From the NCBI GenBank assembly GCA_046350295.1, contig JAXMAR010000005.1, positions 124,001 to 188,000 of the forward strand: 64,000 nt of DNA. Reading direction: 5' to 3'. This document shows, piece after piece, positions 1 to 6,737 of this stretch (position 1 is the first letter of the stretch; each line of letters opens with the position of its first letter). Under the pieces are notes generated by a model. That model was not told the DNA's origin, ran no database searches, and saw nothing but the letters and a program-made list of their open reading frames with translations. The position numbers and the translations under genes were made by a program. Origin of the DNA: JAXMAR01 sp046350295. Lineage in GTDB: Bacteria; Planctomycetota; Planctomycetia; Gemmatales; Gemmataceae.

Positions 1-305
1 AGCTTGGGGTCGTCGCGCTCGAAAAGCTCGGGCTGCTCGATGAGGTAGACGGGGACACCGCCGAGATCGGAGCGGCGAATGCGCGCCTCGTAGGCCTTCT
101 CCCCCATCTCGAGCTGGAAGGAGAGGCCGGTATCTTCGAGCGGACGGCCCGAATGACGGACGCCGGCATAAAGGGGCATGACGACGGCGCAGTCGACGCC
201 GAGGCCGGCGAGGGCGATGGGCAGAGCGGCAGCGACGTCGGCGAGACCCCCGGTCTTGGCGAAGCCGGCCACTTCGGAGGCCGCGAAGAGACAACGCAGC
301 GTCAC
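1..305 (-). CDS. glgA: Glycogen/starch synthase, N-terminal part (gene runs off the left edge)
   Basis: Translating the minus strand from a GTG at 305 gives VTLRCLFAASEVAGFAKTGG followed by LADVAAALPIALAGLGVDC, VVMPLYAGVR and VPVYLIEQPELFER. This is the start of the GT5 starch-synthase catalytic domain: the ASEV...KTGGLADV stretch holds the ADP-glucose-binding Lys-x-Gly-Gly loop. The family transfers glucose from ADP-glucose to the non-reducing end of a glycogen chain in the cytoplasm. About 101 codons are present; the full family length is about 480. The GTG was chosen because it sits four codons before the conserved block, as in other GlgA proteins, but no strong ribosome site is visible. 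The C-terminal catalytic half lies outside the window. Confidence 0.88.
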   Translation of the reverse strand, partial: MTLRCLFAASEVAGFAKTGGLADVAAALPIALAGLGVDCAVVMPLYAGVRHSGRPLEDTGLSFQLEMGEKAYEARIRRSDLGGVPVYLIEQPELFERDDPK

Positions 306-521
306 TGGGTTATCCGGATGGAGCTTTGCAACGCCAAACGTGGCTTGGAACGAAAAAGGGGACTGTCCCACTCCGGTTCAGCGTAGTGGATCGAGGATGC
401 CGCGGCAATCAAGACGCCTTCAAACCACACTGGCATAATCCTCCCAGATATCCTATCTTACCATTGATTGGTCCCAGCCCTGGGTTTCGAAGCGTAATCT
501 CAACGCCAGGAGATCAGCCCC

Positions 522-863
522 ATGTTTGCCGCCACCAAGTGGTTTGCCGGCTCGCTCTTGCTCGCCGCGCTTGTTGTCAGCTCCGCCGGCGACGCCCTCG
601 CCCTGGGTCGCTGCCGCGATTGCACCCCGCCGTGTCCGCCGCCCCCGCCGCAGCAGATTATCCTGAGCGTGTGCCATCCGTGCACCGGCTGCAAGTACGA
701 CGTGCCGGTCTGCATCCCGGCCTGCGTGGCCGGCGCCCCCTGCGTTCACTTCGAGCGCACCTTGATCGGCCATGGCCGGACCGTGTTCGACTGGCCGTGC
801 GGATACCAGGTCGTCATCCGTTATCCGCACAGCGGCGGCTATCGCGTCATCCAGCGCGGTTGA
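522..863 (+). CDS. Small secreted Cys/Pro-rich protein
   Basis: The 113-residue protein starts after an AGGAG site 6 bases upstream of the ATG. Residues 1-28 form a signal peptide: basic start, hydrophobic LLLAALVVSS core and an ALA-like cleavage site. The mature part carries nine cysteines arranged largely in pairs (CRDC, CPP, CHPCTGC, C-x3-C) and a run of prolines, which suggests a disulphide-stabilised or metal-binding cell-envelope protein. Small Cys-rich secreted proteins are common in planctomycetes, but this one matches no family I can name. It is a single gene between divergent glgA and fabI. Confidence 0.7.
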   Translation: MFAATKWFAGSLLLAALVVSSAGDALALGRCRDCTPPCPPPPPQQIILSVCHPCTGCKYDVPVCIPACVAGAPCVHFERTLIGHGRTVFDWPCGYQVVIRYPHSGGYRVIQRG

Positions 864-1038
864 TCGGCTGCGAGGAGCGTCAGCGAAGGACGAGACAGCG
901 TCTCGTCCTCTTTCATGCGCGGATGGGCTGTTGACTGTGCTGCCGGATGTGCGGTAGCTTCGCAGGGCCTGGCCGCCTTGTCGGCGCCAGGGATTTCGCT
1001 AGGAAAAACGCGATGGAAATTCTCTTTGCGAGGCGCGC

Positions 1039-1926
1039 ATGATCCCCATTGATTTCAGCGGCAAGGTCGCCCTCGTCACCGGCGTGGGCGACAACCAGAG
1101 CTTCGCCTGGTTCATCGCCAAGGCGCTGCAGGCGGCCGGCGCTCGCCTCATCTTCGCCAGCCATCCGCGCATGGTCAACATCGTGCAGATGCTCCTCGAG
1201 AGCGACAAGCCGGATGACGTGGCCGCCCGCAAGCTGCCATTCGTCGGCGGGGAGCTGAAGCCTGAGATGGTGCTCGCCTGCGACGTGCGCTTCGACACCA
1301 TGGACGACGTCGACGAGAAGACGAAGAACGACCGCCGCTTCAACAAGCACGGTGACTTCACCATCAAGGGCATGCTCGAGCAGGTCGCCCCGAAGTACGG
1401 GCACATCGACATGCTGCTGCACAGCGTCGCCTTCTCGGCCGAGATCAAGAAGCGGATGGTGGAGACGAGCCGGGCCGGCTACCTCGAAGCGCTCAGCATC
1501 AGCTCCTACTCGCTGACCGCCCTGGCCCGCGCCTGCGAGCCCTACATGGCGAACCGCCCCGACGGCGCCGGCATCATCGGCCTGTCATACCTCGGCGGCG
1601 CTCGCGTCGTGCCCCATTACGGCGGCGGCATGTCGACGGCCAAGGCGGCGCTCGAGATCGACGCCAAGCAGCTGGCCCACAACCTCGGCTCGAAGGGCAT
1701 CCGCGTCAACATCATCTCGGCCGGACCCTACGCCTCGCGCGCCGCCAGCGCCATCGGCGACATGGACCAGATGATCAACTACGCCGCCCAGCGCTCCCCC
1801 TTGCCGCGCGGCATCACCCCCGAGGAAGTCGCCAACGCCTCCGTCTTCCTGTTCAGCCCGCTCGCCTCCGCCATCAGCGGTCACGTGCTTTACGTCGATT
1901 GCGGCTACAACGTGATGGGCGTGTAA
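1039..1926 (+). CDS. fabI: Enoyl-[acyl-carrier-protein] reductase, plant/chlamydial type
   Basis: FabI carries out the last step of each fatty-acid elongation round, reducing enoyl-ACP with NAD(P)H in the cytoplasm. The 295-residue protein is a short-chain dehydrogenase with the FabI form of the dinucleotide loop (VTGVGDNQSFAW, residues 13-24), catalytic Tyr184/Tyr194 and Lys202. The region around the catalytic Tyr (HYGGGMSTAKAALE), the ISAGPYASRAASAIG block and the ending YVDCGYNVMGV resemble chloroplast and chlamydial enoyl reductases more than E. coli FabI, which has one residue fewer between Tyr and Lys. The ATG follows GAGG. A palindromic repeat lies directly behind the stop, followed by a small membrane protein on the same strand. 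Confidence 0.93.
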   Translation: MIPIDFSGKVALVTGVGDNQSFAWFIAKALQAAGARLIFASHPRMVNIVQMLLESDKPDDVAARKLPFVGGELKPEMVLACDVRFDTMDDVDEKTKNDRRFNKHGDFTIKGMLEQVAPKYGHIDMLLHSVAFSAEIKKRMVETSRAGYLEALSISSYSLTALARACEPYMANRPDGAGIIGLSYLGGARVVPHYGGGMSTAKAALEIDAKQLAHNLGSKGIRVNIISAGPYASRAASAIGDMDQMINYAAQRSPLPRGITPEEVANASVFLFSPLASAISGHVLYVDCGYNVMGV

Positions 1927-1935
1927 ATCCGGGGG

Positions 1936-1962
1936 TAGGTCCGGCGAGCCGAGCCGGACCTG
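1936..1962. repeat. 25-bp palindromic repeat, copy 1
   Basis: A near-perfect palindrome at 1937-1961 with arms AGGTCCGGC and GCCGGACCT lies 10 bases after the fabI stop. An identical 25-bp core occurs in the opposite orientation at 20474-20498. It could act as a weak bidirectional terminator, but it has no T-tract. Confidence 0.7.
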
Positions 1963-1968
1963 GTAGCA

Positions 1969-2268
1969 ATGGCGACTCCAGAAAAAGAACCCCGCAACCC
2001 TTTCTATCTGCTGCTGCTGCTCACCGGCCTCGTCTTCATCCTCACCGCCCTCGCGTATGCCGTCGTCCCCGTCCTTGAGGAAAAGGCGCGCGACGAAGGC
2101 CTTCCCCCAAACCCCGCCCCCTGGCGCGACGCTCTCAAGCACGACGGCTGGAAGTGGCTCCTCGTCGAGGTCGGCCTCCTCGTCCTCTTCGGTCTGCTGA
2201 GCATGGGACTCGACCGCTACCGGCGCTGGAAGCGCGAACAGGCGGAGCGAACACCGCCGCGGCAGTGA
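1969..2268 (+). CDS. Small membrane protein with two transmembrane segments
   Basis: The 99-residue protein has two hydrophobic helices, at about residues 12-32 (FYLLLLLTGLVFILTALAYA) and 63-80 (WLLVEVGLLVLFGLLSMG). A charged loop of about 30 residues separates them, and the tail is basic (RYRRWKREQAER). I do not recognise a family. It lies 42 bases after fabI with the palindromic repeat in between, so it may be co-transcribed. Confidence 0.6.
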   Translation: MATPEKEPRNPFYLLLLLTGLVFILTALAYAVVPVLEEKARDEGLPPNPAPWRDALKHDGWKWLLVEVGLLVLFGLLSMGLDRYRRWKREQAERTPPRQ

Positions 2269-2389
2269 CGCCCGCGCCCTCGGCGCAACCCATTTCTTCG
2301 GAACCGATTCTGGCGCCCTTTCGCGCCGGCGCCACGCACAACGTAACGAAGGAAGGTACGCTTTGCCGAGGTTCTTATGAAGGATCATC

Positions 2390-2416
2390 TCGACTTATTA
2401 GAAAGTCGATTATAAT
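2390..2416 (+). promoter_or_regulatory. Candidate sigma-70 promoter (perfect -10 only)
   Basis: A TATAAT at 2411-2416 sits in an unusually AT-rich stretch 44 bases ahead of the 65-residue gene at 2460. The best -35 match, TCGACT at 2390-2395, is poor and spaced at only 15 bases, so the call rests on the -10. Confidence 0.35.
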
Positions 2417-2459
2417 GGTAATGTATACGGAATCCGTGTAAGCAGGATCGAGGGCGACA

Positions 2460-2657
2460 ATGTTTCAGCACCGACTGCAAGAGTTCGCTTCGTCGCAAGT
2501 GGCGGTAGAGGAAAGGAATCCTGCTTATGTGCCCGTCTGCCTCGCCCCCATGGCGCAGGACTGGACGGCCTGGATCTACGCGCGGGCCATGGAGATGGCC
2601 GTGCAAGACGTGAAGGCCCAGGTCTGGCGCCGCCAGCTGGAGCCGTCCCTCAACTGA
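2460..2657 (+). CDS. Small hypothetical protein (65 aa)
   Basis: The ORF starts with ATG preceded by GAGGGCGACA and encodes MFQHRLQEFASSQVAVEERN and so on, ending MEMAVQDVKAQVWRRQLEPS LN. There is no signal peptide or membrane segment. It is probably a soluble, partly helical protein with no recognised family. A candidate -10 upstream and a good rho-independent terminator 33 bases downstream make it a plausible single-gene transcription unit. Confidence 0.5.
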   Translation: MFQHRLQEFASSQVAVEERNPAYVPVCLAPMAQDWTAWIYARAMEMAVQDVKAQVWRRQLEPSLN

Positions 2658-2689
2658 GGGCGATCCGAGGCGCGGGACAATTCGAAAAC

Positions 2690-2729
2690 CCACGGCGGTC
2701 GCGACGGGCGATCGGCGTGGTTTTTTTTT
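2690..2729 (+). terminator. Rho-independent terminator
   Basis: The arms CCACGGCGGTCGC and GCGATCGGCGTGG form a stem with one mismatch and one G-T pair. Nine T residues follow at 2721-2729. It ends the transcript of the 65-residue gene. Confidence 0.75.
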
Positions 2730-2841
2730 CGTCGCCATGGCTCGGATTCCGGGCGGGCCCTCGGCCCTGCCTTGCCTTCGTCCTCTCGGCTCGCTAGCAT
2801 CTCTTTTTCGGCAAAACGGATCAGGACGGGAGGAATGAGCC

Positions 2842-2964
2842 ATGCCCCATCTGCGACCGCGCACCAAGGCGATGAAGAAGCGCCGTCTGCAAAAGGCGGA
2901 AGAGCGCCGCATCAAGAAGCACGCCAGCCGCGTCATGCCGATGCTGTCGCGGCCGAAGAAGTAG
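2842..2964 (+). CDS. Very basic 40-residue protein
   Basis: The ORF is short but has a clear AGGA site nine bases before the ATG. It encodes MPHLRPRTKAMKKRRLQKAE ERRIKKHASR followed by a short tail ending RPKK. More than 40 percent of residues are Lys, Arg or His, so it probably binds nucleic acid or the ribosome. It resembles the short basic ribosome-associated peptides in composition only; no family is assigned. It converges on the minus-strand gene at 2982. Confidence 0.55.
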   Translation: MPHLRPRTKAMKKRRLQKAEERRIKKHASRVMPMLSRPKK

Positions 2965-2981
2965 TTGGACGGGACCTTCGC

Positions 2982-3440
2982 TCAAAGAATCTCCGCCGCG
3001 ATCCGGGACCCATCCGCCGCAAAGAGTCCCGCGCCGTCGATCTGGTAGAGACCGTCGGTCGCCGCTGCCAGGTACACGCAAAGCAGCCGCGATAGCTCGT
3101 CGGTCGCCTCCATTTCCGCACCGTCGGCTGGGCGCATCGTGATGACCTGCCGGCTCGCGATCAGCCGCGCCATCCACGGCCCCCCTTTTTCCTCCCCGAG
3201 CGTCTCCTCGATCCACGCCGCCCACGAATTCAATTCGCGGCGGATGCCTTCCTCATCGCTGCGGTAGCGCTGGATCTCCAGCAGCGGTTCGCCGTCTTCC
3301 TCGGTCAGGAGCGCGTGGAACCAGCCGTCGTCATCGCCGCGGAAGTGGCCGGTGATCGGAAAGCCGCGCTCGCGCAGGGACGACAGCAGATCGGTCGGAG
3401 GCAGAGGGGCGTCGTTGGCGGCGAAGATGCGATACCACAT
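2982..3440 (-). CDS. Conserved hypothetical protein (152 aa)
   Basis: The soluble 152-residue protein begins MWYRIFAANDAPLPPTDLL. The middle is rich in acidic and aromatic residues (FRGDDDGWFHALLTEEDG), with no signal peptide and no catalytic motif I can identify. It lies downstream of hflX on the same strand, separated by a 57-base low-complexity spacer. The function is unknown. Confidence 0.65.
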   Translation of the reverse strand: MWYRIFAANDAPLPPTDLLSSLRERGFPITGHFRGDDDGWFHALLTEEDGEPLLEIQRYRSDEEGIRRELNSWAAWIEETLGEEKGGPWMARLIASRQVITMRPADGAEMEATDELSRLLCVYLAAATDGLYQIDGAGLFAADGSRIAAEIL

Positions 3441-3497
3441 GGAAATGAAGAAGGCAGAATGAAGAAGGCAGACTACGCGGACGGGGTTTCCCTGCTT
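3441..3497. repeat. Low-complexity GAAGAAGGCAGAAT-type repeat at the hflX 3' end
   Basis: The spacer between hflX and the next gene contains two tandem copies of GAAGAAGGCAGA. Opposite to them, the last codons of hflX are built from ATTCTGCATT/TTCTGCATTTGCATTT, so the hflX tail (NGQANGNANAEVKNAE) looks derived from slippage. Confidence 0.5.
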
Positions 3498-4838
3498 TCA
3501 TTCTGCATTCTTAACTTCTGCATTTGCATTTCCATTGGCCTGCCCATTCAATTCCAGAAAGCGAATCCGCACGTCCGGCTCCTGAATATGCCGCAGCAGG
3601 AAGCGCGGCATCCAACACGACATCTTGAGCCGTTCGCCGTCGGCTTGCTGGCGGGCCACGTCGGCGTGGGCGGTGAGGTAGGCGAACACCCGGCCGTTGG
3701 CGGCGGGCAGGTCGACCTCGACATGGACGAAGTCGGCGCTCAACATCTCGATGACGGCGTCTTGCAGACTGTCGAGCCCCTTGCCGGTGGCGGCGCTCAC
3801 GGCGACGGAATGGGGGTGATGTTTCTGCAGGACGTGAAGCATCGACAGGTCCTTCACCTGATCGACCTTGTTCAGGACCAGCAGGGTCGGCTTCTTGTCG
3901 CACTCCAGTTCCTTGAGCACGTCGTTCACCGCCAGGATCTGGTCGTCGGCGTGCGGGTTGCTCGCGTCGACGACGTGCAGCAGGAGCCGGGCTTGCCGCG
4001 CTTCCTCGAGCGTCGCCTTGAACGACGCGATCAGGCGATGGGGCAGGTCGCGGATGAAGCCGACAGTGTCGCTGAGTAGCACGCGGCCCCAGTCGGCGAG
4101 GCGCCAGAGGCGGGTGCGCGTGTCGAGCGTCGAGAAAAGCTGATCGCGGGCGACGACGCCGGCGCCGGTCAGGGCGTTCATCAGCGTGCTTTTGCCGGCG
4201 TTGGTGTAGCCGACGAGGGAGACCGTGTGCTCTTCGCTGCGGCTCTGGACCTCGCGCTGCTTGCGCGCCTGAACGATGGCCAGGCGATCCTTGAGATCGC
4301 GGATCCGCTCGCCGACGAGCCGGCGGTCTTCTTCGAGCTGCGTTTCGCCGGGACCGCGCAGGCCGATGCCGCCTTTGTAGCGCGACAGGTGGGTCCACAT
4401 CCGCTTCAAGCGCGGCAACGCGTATTCGAGCTGGGCCAGCTCGACCTGCAGCTTCGCTTCGACCGAGCGGGCGCGGGTGGCGAAGATGTCGAGGATCAGC
4501 TCGCTGCGGTCGAGCACCTTGACGTTGGTGGTCTTCTCGAGGTTGCGCACCTGGGCCGGGGACAGGTCGTTGTCGAAGATGACGACGTCGGCGTCCGACG
4601 CCTCGACCTCCTGCTTGAGCTCGTCGAGCTTGCCTTTGCCGATGTACGTGCCGGGGATGATGTCGTGCCGCTTCTGCAAGACGCCGCCGACGATGCGCGC
4701 CCCGGCCGTTTCCGCGAGGCCGCGCAGCTCTTCGAGTGGATCCTCGCCGACCCAGGGACGGCCCGGCAGGGCGACGCTGACCAGGACGGCGCGTTCAAGA
4801 CGGACGGTCAACTCTTCACGGGAATGATTCAGACTCAC
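3498..4838 (-). CDS. hflX: GTPase HflX
   Basis: HflX is a ribosome-binding GTPase that splits or rescues stalled 70S ribosomes under stress. The 446-residue protein has the N-terminal HflX domain (DPLEELRGLAETAGARIVGG, then GTYIGKGKLDEL), the linker GPGETQLEEDRR, and the G domain with G1 GYTNAGKST, G3 DTVGF and G4 NKVD. The C-terminal extension is Asn/Ala-rich and of low complexity. The ATG lies 134 bases from ubiX, with a dispersed repeat between them. Length and motif order are typical for the family. Confidence 0.95.
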   Translation of the reverse strand: MSLNHSREELTVRLERAVLVSVALPGRPWVGEDPLEELRGLAETAGARIVGGVLQKRHDIIPGTYIGKGKLDELKQEVEASDADVVIFDNDLSPAQVRNLEKTTNVKVLDRSELILDIFATRARSVEAKLQVELAQLEYALPRLKRMWTHLSRYKGGIGLRGPGETQLEEDRRLVGERIRDLKDRLAIVQARKQREVQSRSEEHTVSLVGYTNAGKSTLMNALTGAGVVARDQLFSTLDTRTRLWRLADWGRVLLSDTVGFIRDLPHRLIASFKATLEEARQARLLLHVVDASNPHADDQILAVNDVLKELECDKKPTLLVLNKVDQVKDLSMLHVLQKHHPHSVAVSAATGKGLDSLQDAVIEMLSADFVHVEVDLPAANGRVFAYLTAHADVARQQADGERLKMSCWMPRFLLRHIQEPDVRIRFLELNGQANGNANAEVKNAE

Positions 4839-4942
4839 TCGGTGGGGGCCTCCTTGAAGGACATTTTACCGGCGTGTGGCATTGAGTACGAGGGACCTTT
4901 GGGAGCGTTGGTTCGCGCGTTCGGGTTTCCCCGTCTGGGGGA

Positions 4943-4980
4943 CGCGGTCCGCCCCGGGTCTGCGAACCAAGGCTAAACGA
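4943..4980. repeat. Dispersed hairpin repeat R1, copy 1
   Basis: This element is built around GGGTCTGCGAACC and ends GGCTAAACGA. Two further copies lie at 6612-6649 and 38409-38445. Its right end supplies the ubiX stop codon on the minus strand. Confidence 0.7.
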
Positions 4981-5611
4981 CCGGTAGGTCGCCCCAGCGC
5001 TCAAACAGGTTGTGCGCCACGCCCAGCTGGTCGCACACGCGGCCAACGATGAAGTCGATCGCATCGTCCAGGTCTTTGGGTTTCGTGTAGAAAGCAGGCA
5101 TCGCCGGGAGGACCACGGCCCCCGCTTCGGCGCACAGCGTCAGGTTCCGCAGCTGGATGACGTTGAGCGGCGTCTCGCGCGGGACCAGCACGAGCTTGCG
5201 CCGCTCTTTTAGATGCACGTCGGCGGCCCGATGGATCAGGTTTTGCGAGGCGCCATGCGCGATGGCGGAGACGGTCCCCATGCTGCACGGGCAAATCGCC
5301 ATGCCCGCCGTCAGGAACGAGCCGCTCGCGATGCCGGCCATGAAGTCGCGGTAATCGTGATAGACGATCTGGCCCGCCTCCGCTTCCTTCGCCGCGGGCC
5401 CGAGCAGATCGGCCAGCTGGAAATGATCGAGCCGCACGCGCCGATCCATTTCGCGCAGCAGCACTTGGGCCGCCGCGGGGCTCATGACGAGGTGAACGGT
5501 CCGCCCCGCCCGGATCAACACCTCGAGCAGCCGCACCCCGTAAGGCGCCCCGCTGGCGCCGGTCAAAGCGACGACAAGGTCCTGCCCCAGCGCTTCCCTG
5601 GTATTTCCCAA
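4973..5611 (-). CDS. ubiX: Flavin prenyltransferase UbiX
   Basis: UbiX joins a dimethylallyl unit to FMN to make the prenyl-FMN cofactor of UbiD-type decarboxylases. The 212-residue protein has the FMN-binding start LVVALTGASGAPYGVRLLE, then MAICPCSMGTVSAIAHGASQ and VLVPRETPLNVIQLRNL, all hallmark blocks. No ATG precedes the conserved core. A TTG giving (M)GNTREALGQDLVV is the best start, with GGGAG about 14 bases upstream. No ubiD is visible in this window. The last codons lie inside repeat R1. Confidence 0.93.
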   Translation of the reverse strand: MGNTREALGQDLVVALTGASGAPYGVRLLEVLIRAGRTVHLVMSPAAAQVLLREMDRRVRLDHFQLADLLGPAAKEAEAGQIVYHDYRDFMAGIASGSFLTAGMAICPCSMGTVSAIAHGASQNLIHRAADVHLKERRKLVLVPRETPLNVIQLRNLTLCAEAGAVVLPAMPAFYTKPKDLDDAIDFIVGRVCDQLGVAHNLFERWGDLPVV

Positions 5612-5880
5612 TCGAAAACCCCATCTCCCTGGCGCCGCGCCCCGCTTGCGGTTTCGCGGGCGGCGCCCCTAGCCGACGCCGGACCCACGTCTGAATCGAC
5701 GGTGAACCGCCACTCCAACCATCCTAACCGACAAAACCGCCCCCCATCAACCGCCGCCCCACCAAAATGAATTTCCCTTCAGCCGCCGGTCCAACCTTGC
5801 AGACGCGGGGTTGAAGAGGATAAGATGAGAAGACGACGACCGCCCACCACCGAAAATCCCGCCCCCCAGACCGTTTTTCC

Positions 5881-5910
5881 TTGTGCCCCCCTTTTTTCGC
5901 CTGATATAGT
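5881..5910 (+). promoter_or_regulatory. Candidate sigma-70 promoter in the 480-bp ubiX-tatA gap
   Basis: TTGTGC at 5881 and TATAGT at 5905 are spaced by 18 bases, 182 bases upstream of tatA. The rest of the 5612-6091 gap has no supported gene and shows only poly-C/poly-T runs. The 5' leader of tatA would be long. Confidence 0.35.
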
Positions 5911-6091
5911 GGATTAGAAGGTTCTACCTGCCCTTACGCTTTTCCCGGCCCGGGACCGGATGATTTGGATTCGCCCCTTCGCGCTTCACCGCGAGCCTTA
6001 GGCCGCATCCAACCGGTCATTTGACATACAAGAGCAGAGTCGGCGTCCCGAGACCGGCTCTAACCGCGATCACCAACCGTACGAGGATGTC

Positions 6092-6379
6092 ATGAGCCTG
6101 TTCGCAATCTTTGGCCTGGGCCCGATGGAAATCGCCGTCGTCGTGGTTCTCGCCGTCCTGCTCTTCGGCAAGAAGCTGCCCGACGTCGGCCGCTATGTCG
6201 GCAAGAGCATCACCGAATTCCGCAAGGGCATGAAGGGGCTGGAAGACGACGTCGGCTCCAGCCATGCCGCCGCCCCCGGCGCCCCGATGTCGGCCCCGGC
6301 CGAGCCCGTCCGCGCCCCGCAGAAGGTGGCCGCGACGGCTCCGAAGTTCGACGATTCCCCCGCCCAGCCGCAAGTTTGA
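6092..6379 (+). CDS. tatA: Twin-arginine translocase subunit TatA/TatE
   Basis: TatA forms the size-adjustable pore of the Tat pathway, which exports folded proteins. The 95-residue protein has the short N-terminal helix (IFGLGPMEIAVVVVLAVLLF), the FG hinge (LLFGKKLPDVGRYVGKSI), the amphipathic helix with EFRKGMKGLEDD, and a Pro/Ala-rich tail. It stands alone; tatC and tatB are not in the window. A strong terminator follows. Confidence 0.93.
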   Translation: MSLFAIFGLGPMEIAVVVVLAVLLFGKKLPDVGRYVGKSITEFRKGMKGLEDDVGSSHAAAPGAPMSAPAEPVRAPQKVAATAPKFDDSPAQPQV

Positions 6380-6406
6380 CACGCCGGCGGGCAGCGCAGA
6401 CAATGG

Positions 6407-6442
6407 CGGCGCGAACAGGGTTTCTCTGTTCGCGCCGTTTTT
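6407..6442 (+). terminator. Rho-independent terminator after tatA
   Basis: A perfect 12-bp stem, CGGCGCGAACAG with CTGTTCGCGCCG, encloses a 7-base loop and is followed by TTTTTCTTTT. Confidence 0.9.
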
Positions 6443-6611
6443 CTTTTACATCGATGCCCTGCCGGAATGACGGAGCGCGGGCGGCGTTACACTATTCAGG
6501 ACGGCTTTGCGACGAAAGAGTGCGGCCCCGGCGCCCATGTACCGCGAAAAGGTCCTTTTTTTGGGGACTTATCCGCTTCGTTCTGTCATGATGGCGAGTG
6601 GGAAGTGGCGC

Positions 6612-6649
6612 CGCGTCCGGCCCGGTTCTGCGAACCGGCGCTAAACGGG
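6612..6649. repeat. Dispersed hairpin repeat R1, copy 2
   Basis: The core GGTTCTGCGAACC is a perfect 5-bp stem with a 3-base loop. It is flanked by CGCGTCCGGCCC on the left and GCTAAACG on the right. It lies about 90 bases before the DUF1549 gene. Confidence 0.7.
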
Positions 6650-6737
6650 AAGACGGGTTGTTCGTTTTTCCCGGCTGCTTCGTCTAGGTAATGGCAGTCT
6701 TCTCGATCCAATCGCCTTGCCCTGGAGGGGAACGGTC

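Noticed and set aside
6376..6591. Short plus-strand frames after tatA
   Set aside because: They cross the terminator and repeat R1 and have no start signal.
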